From Oceanospirillaceae bacterium (GTDB taxonomy: Bacteria; Pseudomonadota; Gammaproteobacteria; Pseudomonadales; Oceanobacteraceae): DNA of 64,000 bases. The stretch is taken from assembly GCA_002723385.1 (NCBI GenBank), contig PBNY01000025.1, positions 1 through 64,000 on the forward strand. Direction: 5' to 3'. How positions within the stretch are numbered: the stretch's first letter is position 1; the number at the start of each line of letters is the position of its first letter. The notes under the pieces were generated by a model that ran no database searches, was not told the origin of the DNA, and saw only the letters and a list, made by a program, of their open reading frames with translations. Positions 1 to 8,144 of the stretch are shown piece by piece. Made by a program: the position numbers and the translations under genes.

Positions 1-87
1 GCTTTTACAACCAACAACGGCCACATAGTGTGAATGATGGAATCAGTCCTCACGCTGCAGAAGAAAAACTTAAAACCGTGTCCGGAA

Positions 88-186
88 TCAGTTGACCACT
101 ACAGTACAAACCGGATCAGGTTCAAGGGGTTTACGCAGCTGGCGTATCTCAGGCTCCGAGTTCATCGAGCCACCCCCTGGGACGGG
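88..186 (-). promoter_or_regulatory. TPP (thiamine pyrophosphate) riboswitch
   Basis: Read on the minus strand, this stretch carries the two hallmark thi-box blocks: CCTGAGAT, and ACCCCTTGAACCTGATCCGG at about 130 to 111. GGGGGT near 175 can pair with ACCCC (P2), GGCTC with GAGCC (P3), and ACGC with GCGT around CAGCT (P3a). The 3' end is less canonical, reading GTGGTCAA where AGGGAA is usual. The regulated gene lies beyond the left edge, presumably for thiamine synthesis or uptake. A possible start codon is at 26 in the minus direction, but too little of that frame is present to name it. Confidence 0.85.
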
Positions 187-225
187 AAGCAGTATACAAG
201 GCTGTACAAGGAAAGGAATCCAGTT

Positions 226-579
226 CTAGTTCTGGTCGGTATTTTCCGCCGTTAAAGGCTCAATACACAGCCCGTGTATCTCAATGACGTTCTTGTAATG
301 GAAAGGCTGCGGTTTTCGTACCAATGTGGTGCTGATTCCGGTGATGCGGCCATCACATTGGCGCATCAGACCTTCGTAAGCATTCAACACCACTTCCTTG
401 TTATTCAACACCAGTCCAAGTACCAGCGATTGTTCAGCCTGAAAGAAGATCTGTCGGGTCGTAAATCCCTCTGGGACAGGATCAATGTCACTCATATGGC
501 GCTGTAGAACAAACGCAGAACTGGCCTGACAAACCGCTAGCAACACCGCTCCCAGAGCAGCTTTCAGCGGCCCGTTCAT
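226..579 (-). CDS. small exported protein, unknown function (tandem paralog 3)
   Basis: This 117-residue protein has a hydrophobic N-terminal signal (about residues 5 to 23, ending ASSA) and no clear lipobox. Its C-terminal half has the pattern QC-G-I-GI followed about 30 residues later by HGLC. A similar Cys-Gly ... Gly-x-Cys layout occurs in the two genes upstream, so the three look like old tandem duplicates. The ATG at 579 overlaps the stop of the upstream gene (ATGA), which points to translational coupling. An in-frame start at 600 would lie inside that gene and was not used. I do not recognise the family. The disulfide implied by the paired cysteines is inference. Confidence 0.7.
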   Translation of the reverse strand: MNGPLKAALGAVLLAVCQASSAFVLQRHMSDIDPVPEGFTTRQIFFQAEQSLVLGLVLNNKEVVLNAYEGLMRQCDGRITGISTTLVRKPQPFHYKNVIEIHGLCIEPLTAENTDQN

Positions 580-887
580 GGCTGTGCCCCTTCCACGCAA
601 AAGCCAGTCACTTCAACAGTGCGCACCAGAATCGGGAAGAAGAAGGTATGGTCGTATTGGGTCAGAACACCTTCAACCTGTCCCTGAGGGCACTGCTGCT
701 GGATATCCAGCATGGCGTCATCGACAAAATCGTTGCTAAAGGCAATTCCCAGAAAGGACCACTGGTCACTTTCAGCAACGACACGCTGACTGCGATCCTT
801 TGGAATCTGTGAAATCGATACCGACTGAAGCGATGTGCATCCAGCCAGGATCAGGGCGGCCATCAGGCATGTCAGTTTAGACAGCAT
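576..887 (-). CDS. small lipoprotein, unknown function (tandem paralog 2)
   Basis: This 103-residue lipoprotein has the signal MLSKLTCLMAALILAGC, a clear lipobox (LAGC) ending at about residue 17, so it should be anchored in the envelope. The mature part ends with QQC-QGQVEGV, then an aromatic stretch (HTFFFP), then TGFC, the same Cys-Gly ... Gly-x-Cys layout as its neighbours. The start at 887 was preferred to an upstream in-frame ATG at 968 because it places the signal at the N-terminus and leaves a 4-base gap to the preceding gene. It is the middle gene of a tight three-gene minus-strand operon. Function unknown. Confidence 0.75.
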   Translation of the reverse strand: MLSKLTCLMAALILAGCTSLQSVSISQIPKDRSQRVVAESDQWSFLGIAFSNDFVDDAMLDIQQQCPQGQVEGVLTQYDHTFFFPILVRTVEVTGFCVEGAQP

Positions 888-891
888 AGGG

Positions 892-1368
892 TTATTCCTT
901 AACTTGAACGGTCGGCGAATCGGCATCAGGACTGGCTGTTTCCAGCAGGCAGTCGGCGTCAAATCCATGATGGGTTTTGTAGATCAGGAAGTAATCGGTG
1001 CCTTCAGTAATGGTACGGATATTGGCCAGCCGTCCAGATGGGCAATCGGCCATCAACTGCGCGACCCAGTCCATTTTTCCGGTCAACTCGGATTGATACA
1101 CAACCGGTCCTCGGGCATCACCGGTGGATAATATCGCGGCGGCGGCCAGCACGCTGATGACGCTCCCCGCTTTGCTATTCGAATGCGCCGCCAGCTGCGA
1201 CAGGTTTTGCATGTTAATGGCGCTTGCATCGAGCCGAACGGAAATCGGTTTGGAAGCCACATCGTTGACGGGCGTGATGCGGTTCATATGGACGGAGTGC
1301 AATCTGGCGCAACCAGACTGGGCCAGCAATGCAGCCAGTAGAAACCATACCCCTGGTTTTACATTCAT
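892..1368 (-). CDS. lipoprotein, unknown function (tandem paralog 1)
   Basis: This 158-residue lipoprotein has the signal MNVKPGVWFLLAALLAQSGC, with Cys20 as the lipidated residue. A central Ala-rich hydrophobic stretch (VISVLAAAAIL) could contact the membrane. The C-terminal part (ADCPSGRLANI ... YFLIY ... DADC) aligns by eye with the two downstream genes. It is the first gene of the operon that continues into the genes ending at 576 and 226. It is transcribed away from htpX, with a shared intergenic region of about 190 bp. I recognise no enzymatic motif. Confidence 0.75.
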   Translation of the reverse strand: MNVKPGVWFLLAALLAQSGCARLHSVHMNRITPVNDVASKPISVRLDASAINMQNLSQLAAHSNSKAGSVISVLAAAAILSTGDARGPVVYQSELTGKMDWVAQLMADCPSGRLANIRTITEGTDYFLIYKTHHGFDADCLLETASPDADSPTVQVKE

Positions 1369-1558
1369 CGGACGTTCCTGATTGAGTTGTCACTTGCGCA
1401 AGATATCGAATCTTCCGACCAATGCCTACCCGTTTCCTTAACGCCCTTGTCTTATCCGAGTGTTGAAATCGGGTATATTGCATTGAAATTGAAGTAACCG
1501 TCACCATCTGACGGTCATAACTACGCGCTTTGCAACCCATTTAAGGAGAGACCTATCC

Positions 1559-2446
1559 ATGATGCGCATCGTTTTGTTCCTGGCCACTAACCTGGCCGTC
1601 ATTCTGGTGGCCAGTGTCACCCTGACGATACTCGGCGTTGGCAGCTACATGAGTGCCCAGGGACTTCACCTGGGCAATCTGCTGGCTTTCTGTCTGGTAT
1701 TCGGCATGGTGGGATCCATCATTTCCCTGTTGATTTCCAAGTGGATGGCCAAGAAAACCATGGGCGTCCAGATCATTGAGCAACCACAGAACGCCGGTGA
1801 GCAGTGGCTGCTGAGCACGGTTCAGGAACTGTCGGAAAAAGCCGGTATTGGCATGCCGGAAGTCGGTATTTTCGGCGCTGGCGAACCCAACGCCTTTGCC
1901 ACTGGCTGGAATAAAAACAACGCTCTGGTAGCCGTCTCCACCGGTCTGCTGCAGCGCATGGACAAAGAAGAAGTGAAAGCGGTTCTGGGCCACGAAATCG
2001 GCCACGTTGCCAACGGCGACATGGTGACCCTGGCACTGATCCAGGGCGTTGTGAACGCGTTTGTGATGTTCTTCGCCCGCATCATTGGTGATTTTGTTGA
2101 CCGCATGCTGGCGGGTGACGACGAGGAATACACAGGTCCTGGTATCGCTTTCTACGTGACGTCTTTCATCGCTGAGATGATTCTGGGCATTCTGGCCTCG
2201 TCCATCGTGGCCTGGTTCAGCCGGCGCCGTGAGTATCGTGCCGATGAAGCCGGTGCCGAGCTGGTCAGCCCGGCAGCCATGATCAGTGCTCTGGCGCGCT
2301 TGAAAGAAACACATGACGAGCCAAGCACTATGAATGGCGAGATGGTGGCATTCGGCATCAGTGGCGGCAAAATGGCCGCCATGTTCGCGTCTCACCCTCC
2401 ACTGGATGACCGTATCGAAGCATTGCGTCAGCGTTACGGCGCCTGA
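1559..2446 (+). CDS. htpX: membrane zinc metalloprotease HtpX
   Basis: HtpX is an M48-family inner-membrane protease that degrades damaged or misassembled membrane proteins. The 295-residue length is normal for the family. Two N-terminal membrane helices span about residues 3 to 28 and 38 to 60. The zinc motif HEIGH is at residues 145 to 149, with the third-ligand Glu expected in the [10 protein letters not shown] segment after two more helices (about 155 to 220). The start [14 protein letters not shown] matches the enteric protein, and AAGGAG lies about ten bases upstream. It is a single gene followed by a strong hairpin terminator. Upstream sequence has a TATATT that could be a -10, but I saw no convincing heat-shock promoter. 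Confidence 0.95.
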   Translation: MMRIVLFLATNLAVILVASVTLTILGVGSYMSAQGLHLGNLLAFCLVFGMVGSIISLLISKWMAKKTMGVQIIEQPQNAGEQWLLSTVQELSEKAGIGMPEVGIFGAGEPNAFATGWNKNNALVAVSTGLLQRMDKEEVKAVLGHEIGHVANGDMVTLALIQGVVNAFVMFFARIIGDFVDRMLAGDDEEYTGPGIAFYVTSFIAEMILGILASSIVAWFSRRREYRADEAGAELVSPAAMISALARLKETHDEPSTMNGEMVAFGISGGKMAAMFASHPPLDDRIEALRQRYGA

Positions 2447-2461
2447 ATATCCGCTTGCCCC

Positions 2462-2493
2462 AGCAGCGCTGATCCTTGATCAGCGCTGCTTTT
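2462..2493. terminator. bidirectional hairpin terminator (htpX / DUF6471 gene)
   Basis: A perfect 13-bp stem (AGCAGCGCTGATC, loop CTT, GATCAGCGCTGCT) is followed by TTT on the plus strand. It lies between the convergent htpX and DUF6471 genes and contains the stop codon of the latter. Confidence 0.8.
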
Positions 2494-2767
2494 CCTCTTC
2501 CCGAATTTTCTTCAGCTTTAGCAGCGCCTCTTCTTCGACCTCAAGCACCTCAAAAATCGCCATCAGCAAATCGGCCGCAAAGGCTCCTTTGCTCACCTTG
2601 CTGCGTAAATTATCACTGGTAAGCACAATTCCGCGCTGTTCCAGACCTGACGCAAGATCTTCGTAACGTTTGTTTTTCAAGATCATGGTTGACCGGATAA
2701 AGCGGCTGATTGAGTCACGATACGGAGCCAGACTGGCTTTGTTGGTCACGCTTTGTTCAGGTTTCAT
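2480..2767 (-). CDS. DUF6471-like small cytoplasmic protein
   Basis: This 95-residue protein contains the segment KRYEDLASGLEQRG...SDNLRSKVSKGAFAADLLMAIFEVL, which resembles DUF6471, a small helical domain of unknown, possibly DNA-related, function. The C-terminus is highly charged (LKLKKIREEEKQR). The start at 2767 (MKPEQSV) has GAGAG upstream; the in-frame extension to 2824 runs into the promoter region of the divergent yjfI operon and is less likely. It is convergent with htpX and shares its terminator. The fold assignment is by motif reading only. Confidence 0.65.
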   Translation of the reverse strand: MKPEQSVTNKASLAPYRDSISRFIRSTMILKNKRYEDLASGLEQRGIVLTSDNLRSKVSKGAFAADLLMAIFEVLEVEEEALLKLKKIREEEKQR

Positions 2768-2839
2768 GGCGGCTTCTCTCGGGAACGTCGAACGCATGGT
2801 AACCAGCGTGACCAGTTGCATCAATATGCAAAAAATTGG

Positions 2840-2867
2840 TTGACATTGTGAATTTTAAATCTAAATT
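2840..2867 (+). promoter_or_regulatory. sigma-70 promoter of the yjfI-yjfC operon
   Basis: A perfect -35 (TTGACA, 2840 to 2845) is followed after 16 bp by TAAATT (2862 to 2867), about 40 bp before the yjfI start. This differs from the classical sigma-54-driven pspA operon of E. coli. Confidence 0.6.
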
Positions 2868-2907
2868 GTTACTTATTTTCCACACCACGATATTTGAGGG
2901 AAACACT

Positions 2908-3309
2908 ATGGCCTGGGATCTTGAAAGCATCAAAGCACTGGCGGACACGCAGGAGGGCTGGTCCATCGAAGTGGAAGAGCACTGCCTGAGCATCTCCAAC
3001 GACGAAGGGGTAGACGTGTTTGTGTATCCCGGTGAGCAACAGCTGATCGCCGAGTCGTTGTTGTTCCCTCTCGCCAGCGTCAAGGACGTCGATGGTTTGA
3101 ACGCTCTGGTGCTGCGCACCCATCAGTTGTTGCCACTGACCACCATTGGCATCAAACAGATTGCTGGCGAGGACTACTACATTGCCTTTGGCGCTCTGTC
3201 TTCCGACAGCAAGGACACCGTGGTGGTGGAAGAAATCGACACCCTGTTCGCAAACGTCGGCGAGTTTCTTGAGCTGTACGCCGAATTCCTGACCCATGAG
3301 GAGGTATAA
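2908..3309 (+). CDS. yjfI: YjfI family protein (DUF2170)
   Basis: This 133-residue acidic cytoplasmic protein matches the DUF2170/YjfI family, always found beside a PspA-like YjfJ. The start MAWDLESIKAL is typical of the family and follows GAGGG by seven bases; the longer in-frame ORF from 2836 would start inside the promoter. It is the first gene of a seven-gene plus-strand operon (yjfI, yjfJ, K+ channel, yjfK, yjfL, yjfM, yjfC) and ends two bases before yjfJ. Function is unknown; by context it serves the PspA-type membrane-protection system. Confidence 0.85.
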   Translation: MAWDLESIKALADTQEGWSIEVEEHCLSISNDEGVDVFVYPGEQQLIAESLLFPLASVKDVDGLNALVLRTHQLLPLTTIGIKQIAGEDYYIAFGALSSDSKDTVVVEEIDTLFANVGEFLELYAEFLTHEEV

Positions 3310-3311
3310 CC

Positions 3312-4007
3312 ATGAGCCTGTCTAAACTCTGGACTGCCCTGAAAGGCGGATTCAACGAAGCCACTGAAGCGGCTGCCGATTCCCAATCCCTGCGCATTCT
3401 GGATCAGGAACTGCGCGAAGCCAAAGACGAACTGTTGGCTGCGGATCAAAGCCTGACCAAGATCGTCGCCAAGCGTAAACTGGCCGAAAACAAGGCCAAG
3501 GCGCTGCAGGCCGACATCGACACCTACTCCACCCACGCCATTGCAGCGATGGAAAAAGGTGACGAAGCGCTGGCCATCGAATGTGCCGACAAGGTTGCTG
3601 AACTGGAAACGGCCATGGCGCAAGAAAACGAGATGCTGGCCAGCTTCCAAAAAGCAGAAGGCACGCTGAAAGCCAACATCGCCAAGGCCAAGACCAACGT
3701 GCGCCGTATGGAGCAGCAGATCGATCAGATCAAGGCCACGGAATCGGTTCAGAAAGCTCAGGTGGCTGTTTCCAGCCGTCACATGGGCGCCAACAGCAAG
3801 GTCAAGACCGCGCTGGACAGCATGGAGCGCATCAAGGCCAAGCAAGTCCAGAAAGCGGCCGAGCTGGAAGCTGCTGAAGAAATGGCCGATGCCGAATCCG
3901 GCAGCGACCTCGATGCCAAGCTGCGTTCCGCCGGTATCGTTCCGGGCGCGCCGACGTCCGGCAAGGACAAACTGGCGCAACTGATGGCCGCGAAGAAAGC
4001 TCAGTGA
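3312..4007 (+). CDS. yjfJ: PspA/IM30 family protein YjfJ
   Basis: This 231-residue protein is a member of the PspA/IM30 (ESCRT-III-like) family, peripheral membrane proteins that assemble on stressed inner membranes. It is almost entirely predicted coiled coil: heptad-like Glu/Lys/Ala runs extend from about residue 25 to 190, with an N-terminal amphipathic segment (SLSKLWTALKGGFNEA). The C-terminus carries a small conserved tail (LDAKLRSAGIVPG). It follows yjfI by two bases. In this operon type it works with YjfK, YjfL and YjfM, but the exact target is unknown. The downstream hairpin (4020 to 4045) lacks a U-tract and probably does not stop transcription. Confidence 0.9.
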   Translation: MSLSKLWTALKGGFNEATEAAADSQSLRILDQELREAKDELLAADQSLTKIVAKRKLAENKAKALQADIDTYSTHAIAAMEKGDEALAIECADKVAELETAMAQENEMLASFQKAEGTLKANIAKAKTNVRRMEQQIDQIKATESVQKAQVAVSSRHMGANSKVKTALDSMERIKAKQVQKAAELEAAEEMADAESGSDLDAKLRSAGIVPGAPTSGKDKLAQLMAAKKAQ

Positions 4008-4105
4008 CACGTGTCTCAGCCTCTGTCGGTAATTCCGGTCAGAGGCTTTGCCATTCTCCGAATTTCTGACAAGCTTGCCCGACCACCGGTTTGTCAGAGA
4101 TTTTC

Positions 4106-5155
4106 ATGCCCCTGTTTGTTCGATTTCGTCATCTGCTGGTTCGCCTGATCCACAAAACCAGCGCATGGGCCGCTCTGGCCGCATTGCTGTTCTATCTGGT
4201 GTCCAGCTGGCTGATGATGAGACTGGCCGGCGAAACCGATCTGGTGGCGCTGGACACGTTCTTTTACTGGATTGTGGTAACCGCATCGACGGTTGGATAC
4301 GGCGACTACTCACCATCCAGCCCACTGGGAAAGCTGCTGACAGCGCTGTGGATCATTCCCGCCGGATTGAGCCTGTTTGCTCTGGTGGTGACACGCATCG
4401 GGTTGTTGATCCAGTCTCTTGTTTTTCGCGGTCGTAAAGGTCTTCTTATGCTCAAGCACTCCCATCATACGCTGATCATCGGCTGGAACGGCTCCCGCAC
4501 ACTGCGTCTGATCGAACTCCTGTTAGCCAAACAGGATGCTCATCAGGAAGCTCTGGTGCTGTGCGTGACCGATGATATGGAAAACCCGTTACCGGGACGC
4601 ATCGACTTCGTCCGGGCCGAATCGTTTACCCATCCCGAGTCCATGCAACGTGCCGGTATTACATCAGCAGCCAGAATCATTATCGACACCGATCAGGATG
4701 ACGTCACCGTGACCACCGCCCTGTTCTGTGCTGATATCAACCCGGATGCTCACAAGACTGCCTACTTCCAACAGGAATCATTGGCCGACTTGTTACGTAC
4801 GCATTGCCCCAAGGTAGAAGTTATTCCTTCTGTTGCGGTTGAAATGCTGGCACGCTCAAGCCTCGATCCCGGCTCCAGCCTGCTGCACAAACAACTGCTC
4901 GACAGCACCGATGGCATGACCCAGTACAGTATTCCGTACTCGGGCGATGACACCCGCATCGAACCACTGTTCAGGCATTTCAAGCAGCAACTGGCAGCGA
5001 CATTGATCGGTGTCCAACCAGTTGACTGTGAACACATGAATCTGAATCCGGATTTGAATCAGACGGTGCGTTCGGGCGACACCCTGTTCTACATTGCTGC
5101 CAAACGATTGACCGCCGAGCAATGCTTCGGCAAGGAAGAACTCGATGTTCGATAA
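4106..5155 (+). CDS. two-TM potassium channel with cytoplasmic RCK-like domain
   Basis: This 349-residue protein has a first membrane helix at about residues 20 to 40, a pore loop with the K+ selectivity filter TVGYGD at 62 to 67, a second helix at about 70 to 95, and a cytoplasmic domain starting TLIIGWNGSRTLRLIELL that resembles a TrkA-N/RCK nucleotide-binding fold. The usual GxGxxG is reduced to GWNGSR. It is therefore a tetrameric Kir/Kch-type channel. The ATG at 4106 was chosen; a TTG five codons earlier is possible. It sits between yjfJ and yjfK and overlaps yjfK by 11 bases, so it is translationally embedded in the stress operon, an arrangement absent from the E. coli yjf cluster. Confidence 0.85.
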   Translation: MPLFVRFRHLLVRLIHKTSAWAALAALLFYLVSSWLMMRLAGETDLVALDTFFYWIVVTASTVGYGDYSPSSPLGKLLTALWIIPAGLSLFALVVTRIGLLIQSLVFRGRKGLLMLKHSHHTLIIGWNGSRTLRLIELLLAKQDAHQEALVLCVTDDMENPLPGRIDFVRAESFTHPESMQRAGITSAARIIIDTDQDDVTVTTALFCADINPDAHKTAYFQQESLADLLRTHCPKVEVIPSVAVEMLARSSLDPGSSLLHKQLLDSTDGMTQYSIPYSGDDTRIEPLFRHFKQQLAATLIGVQPVDCEHMNLNPDLNQTVRSGDTLFYIAAKRLTAEQCFGKEELDVR

Positions 5156-5789
5156 ACTGTTCGGAAAAAAAGCACCGGAAAAACCCCAGACTCCCACCAT
5201 CCTGGGGTTACGAGTGGGCTTCAGCTTTGATATCGACACTCTGATGCTGCGATTGATTGAAGATCAACTGGTGGTCAAGCAGGTCGCGCCATCACAACTG
5301 ATACAGGCAGTCGGTCTGGTCGATATGGGCAATGCCTGGATCTTCCGTTTTTATACTGATGATGAAGCCTTCCTGCAGGTCGTCACGCAAGGCGGAAAAA
5401 GTGATGAGCACGTAGTGGACGTCAAGCTGTTCCACTATTACGACACTCTGGACGTCACCAGCCAGTCCGATTGGGACCGACTGCTGAAAGAACAGATTGG
5501 TACTCCCACTTACCAGCTGGATGATTGTCACTATGAACGTGTATGGACCAGCACCAGCGAGTATCACAACCCGGTAGCCATGACCGAAACCACCTGGGAT
5601 GACAACGGCGATAGCAGCTCCACTGATCAGTTCACCATGCTGTTCGAACGCCCACTCAGCGATGGCAACACCGAATCGCTGTTTTTATCCGCTGAAGAAA
5701 TTGAAGAAACCACTGGCCAGCTGTCGCGCTGTCTGGTGATCAGTACCGGCATCACCCTGACCCCAAGCCAAATTACCATACACGGATAA
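5145..5789 (+). CDS. yjfK: YjfK family protein (DUF2491)
   Basis: This 214-residue cytoplasmic protein matches DUF2491/YjfK. It begins MFDKLFGKKAPEKPQTP, a basic flexible start, followed by a beta-rich domain with many aromatic and acidic residues (WDRLLKEQIGTPTYQLDDCHYERVW). Its start lies inside the end of the channel gene, with GGAAG seven bases upstream, so the two are likely coupled. Function is not established. Constant linkage with yjfJ and yjfL suggests a role in the same membrane-stress machinery. Confidence 0.85.
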   Translation: MFDKLFGKKAPEKPQTPTILGLRVGFSFDIDTLMLRLIEDQLVVKQVAPSQLIQAVGLVDMGNAWIFRFYTDDEAFLQVVTQGGKSDEHVVDVKLFHYYDTLDVTSQSDWDRLLKEQIGTPTYQLDDCHYERVWTSTSEYHNPVAMTETTWDDNGDSSSTDQFTMLFERPLSDGNTESLFLSAEEIEETTGQLSRCLVISTGITLTPSQITIHG

Positions 5790-5807
5790 CCAGCATCGGA
5801 GGACCCC

Positions 5808-6209
5808 ATGCTACTGACCGCCATTGGCAGCTTCTTGCTGTATTTCGCCCTCGCTATTGGCGCCTTGATCTTGTTCAAGGTGGTTTACACCCGCATCACG
5901 CCACACGACGAATGGAAGCTGATCAAGGAAGACCAGAACATTGCTTCTGCGATTGCCTTCGGCGGCGCCATCGTAGGTTTTGCCCTGGCCCTGTCCGGCG
6001 CCATCAGCAACTCCGTCAGCCTGGTCGACTTTCTGGTCTGGGCCATTGTCGCCCTGATCGCCCAGACCGTTGCCTTTGCCATCGTTCGCTACGTGTTTAT
6101 GCCCAAAATCGTTGCCCGTATTGAACAAAACGAGATCAGTGCGGGCATTATCCTCGGCGCCGTTTCTGTGGCTGTCGGTTTAATCAACGCCGCATCCATG
6201 ACTTACTGA
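5808..6209 (+). CDS. yjfL: YjfL family inner-membrane protein (DUF350)
   Basis: This 133-residue DUF350 protein has four hydrophobic helices at about residues 3 to 25, 44 to 65, 72 to 93 and 108 to 130. A short charged loop lies between the first two (ITPHDEWKLIKEDQNIASA, the family signature). GGAGG precedes the ATG. It is the integral-membrane member of the yjf operon and a plausible docking site for the PspA-like YjfJ, although that is inference. Confidence 0.9.
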   Translation: MLLTAIGSFLLYFALAIGALILFKVVYTRITPHDEWKLIKEDQNIASAIAFGGAIVGFALALSGAISNSVSLVDFLVWAIVALIAQTVAFAIVRYVFMPKIVARIEQNEISAGIILGAVSVAVGLINAASMTY

Positions 6210-6222
6210 GTCGGGAGGTCGT

Positions 6223-6846
6223 ATGACACGGAAACGGACACGCACTATCGACCTGATGCAGATGCGCAAGGTCGTTAACAAACCGGCGATCAAGCCTCTG
6301 TTAGCCGCCATTGCTGGCGTTGGCCTGGTGGGCTGCTCCAGCAAGGAAGAGGTCAGCATTGCCTATTCCATTGACGACTGCGCTGACAACACCAGCCTGA
6401 CCGAAGCACAGTGTGAAGTGGCCTATCGCAATGCCCTCATGGAAGCAGAGCGTTCGTCACCCAAGTTTGTCGATTTGAACGACTGCGAGGCCAACTACGG
6501 CTTTAACAATTGCACACAGGATAACAACGGCTGGTTTATGCCAGCGTTAGTGGGTTTTGTTGTTGCTGAAGTGATTGATGAAGTGGGTGATACCTTTGAG
6601 CGCCGCCATTACAGCCCGGTTTACAGAAATCGGGATCGTGATCTGGTGTTTTCAGATGGTGGTGCGATCAGCTACGGTGGCCATGGTAAATACCAGATCC
6701 CAAAAGGTAGCAACGCCCCCAAAACCAAGGTCAAGAAGCCTTATCCCAAGGGCACCAAAACCCTGTCGCGAGGTGGCTTCGGCTCGACGGCCTCAGCCAA
6801 ATCAAGCTGGGGTGGTGGCAAGTCTTCCCGCAGCTGGGGCGGCTAG
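6223..6846 (+). CDS. yjfM: YjfM family lipoprotein (DUF1190)
   Basis: This 207-residue protein resembles YjfM/YgiB (DUF1190). A basic N-terminus (MTRKRTRTIDLMQMRK) precedes a hydrophobic stretch ending LVGC with Cys38 as lipobox. The mature part has a DUF1190-type Cys pattern (DDCADN, EAQCEVAY, NDCEANYGFNNC) and a Gly/Ser/Lys-rich low-complexity tail ending SSWGGGKSSRSWGG. The last codon abuts yjfC. In E. coli the paralogous pair ygiB-ygiC has the same arrangement, with a glutathionylspermidine-synthase-like partner. Confidence 0.85.
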   Translation: MTRKRTRTIDLMQMRKVVNKPAIKPLLAAIAGVGLVGCSSKEEVSIAYSIDDCADNTSLTEAQCEVAYRNALMEAERSSPKFVDLNDCEANYGFNNCTQDNNGWFMPALVGFVVAEVIDEVGDTFERRHYSPVYRNRDRDLVFSDGGAISYGGHGKYQIPKGSNAPKTKVKKPYPKGTKTLSRGGFGSTASAKSSWGGGKSSRSWGG

Positions 6847-8028
6847 GTGTTTCGTCATCGCATTCAGGAACGCGCAGACTGGCAGCAGAAAGCCGTCGAG
6901 TACGGCTTTCACTTCCATACCATGTACGGTGAGCGTTACTGGGACGAATCGGCCTACTACCAGTTCTCATTGCAACAGATCGAACAGGATCTGGAAGACC
7001 CCACCGCCGAATTGCACCAGATGTGCCTCCATATTGTTGATCAGGTCGTCGACGACGACGCACTGATGCGACGCTTCGCCATCCCTGAAACCCACTGGGA
7101 TTTTGTCCGTCAGAGCTGGCACAAACGCGATCCCAGCTTGTACGCACGTCTCGACTTCGCCTACACCGGCCAGGGCCCGGCCAAACTGTATGAGAACAAC
7201 GCCGATACCCCGACCAGCCTCTACGAGACTGGCTTCTGGCAATGGCTGTGGCTGGAAGAACAGGTCGATCGAAGTCGTCTGCCGCACCGGGCAGACCAAT
7301 TCAACAGTTTGCAGGAAAAGCTGATCCAGCGTTTTGCCGCGCTGGCAGCCTTCCAGGCCGACAATGATGCCTCACCGGTACTGCATCTGGCTTGCTGCAA
7401 GGACACCAAAGAAGATCGGGGAACCGTTCAATATCTGGAAGACTGCGCCAACGCAGCAGGTGTGGAAACCCGTTTTGTCTACGTTGAAGACATCGGTCGC
7501 GATGCCGACGGCCAGCTGACCGACCTGGATGACAATGTCATCGAATGGCTGTTCAAACTGTATCCATGGGAATTCATGATGCAGGAAGAATACGCCGAAC
7601 TACTGGGCCAGCATCCTGTCCGGTTCCTTGAACCGCCCTGGAAAGCCATCCTCTCCAACAAGGCCCTGCTACCGCTGCTGTGGCGAGAGTTTCCGAACCA
7701 TCCCAACCTGTTGCCGTCTTTTTTTGAGGACGAGCTGCACCTCGCCAGGGATTGCCCGGCGCTGGTCAAGAAGCCGATTTTTTCTCGTGAAGGGGCGAAC
7801 ATCAGCCTGATTCGCAATGGCGAAGAAACCCACTTTTCGTCAGGTCCTTACGGCGAAGAAGGCTTTGTGTATCAGCAAGCGCATATGCTGCCGCGTTTCG
7901 AAGACAACTACACCCTGATTGGCAGTTGGCTGGTCAATGATCAACCGGCGGGAATCTCCGTTCGTGAAGACTCCGGCCCGGTCACTCAGGACATGAGCCG
8001 CTACCTGCCGCACATCATCCTGGACTGA
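6847..8028 (+). CDS. yjfC: glutathionylspermidine synthase-like ATP-grasp protein YjfC
   Basis: This 393-residue protein matches YjfC/YgiC, which have the preATP-grasp plus ATP-grasp fold of the glutathionylspermidine synthetase C-terminal domain but without the amidase half. Family motifs visible are [25 protein letters not shown] near residue 115, [10 protein letters not shown] near 240, [18 protein letters not shown] near 270 and [12 protein letters not shown] near 318. It likely ligates an amine or peptide through an acyl-phosphate; the substrate is unknown. The start is GTG, directly after the yjfM stop. It is the last gene of the operon, before a bidirectional terminator. Confidence 0.88.
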   Translation: MFRHRIQERADWQQKAVEYGFHFHTMYGERYWDESAYYQFSLQQIEQDLEDPTAELHQMCLHIVDQVVDDDALMRRFAIPETHWDFVRQSWHKRDPSLYARLDFAYTGQGPAKLYENNADTPTSLYETGFWQWLWLEEQVDRSRLPHRADQFNSLQEKLIQRFAALAAFQADNDASPVLHLACCKDTKEDRGTVQYLEDCANAAGVETRFVYVEDIGRDADGQLTDLDDNVIEWLFKLYPWEFMMQEEYAELLGQHPVRFLEPPWKAILSNKALLPLLWREFPNHPNLLPSFFEDELHLARDCPALVKKPIFSREGANISLIRNGEETHFSSGPYGEEGFVYQQAHMLPRFEDNYTLIGSWLVNDQPAGISVREDSGPVTQDMSRYLPHIILD

Positions 8029-8062
8029 GACCGTCTCACACGCCCCTCTTGCCTCCAGAAAC

Positions 8063-8092
8063 AAATAAACCCGCCTGGAAGCGGGTTTATTT
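8063..8092. terminator. bidirectional terminator between yjfC and the malic enzyme gene
   Basis: A 12-bp perfect stem (AAATAAACCCGC, loop CTGGAA, GCGGGTTTATTT) has flanking A and T tracts, so it can act on both strands. Confidence 0.85.
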
Positions 8093-8144
8093 GTGCGTAC
8101 TGATTAACCCATCAGACTGGATGGCCAGCCTGACTCGCGATCAA

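Noticed and set aside
34-255. 73-codon plus-strand frame at the left edge
   Set aside because: It runs through the TPP riboswitch on the opposite strand and has no ribosome-binding site.
1553-2395. 280-codon minus-strand open frame opposite htpX
   Set aside because: Shadow of htpX; the translation is rich in His and Gln without recognisable motifs.
3177-4010. 277-codon minus-strand frame opposite the PspA-like gene
   Set aside because: Antisense to a coiled-coil gene with Ala/Glu-rich codons; no independent evidence of coding.
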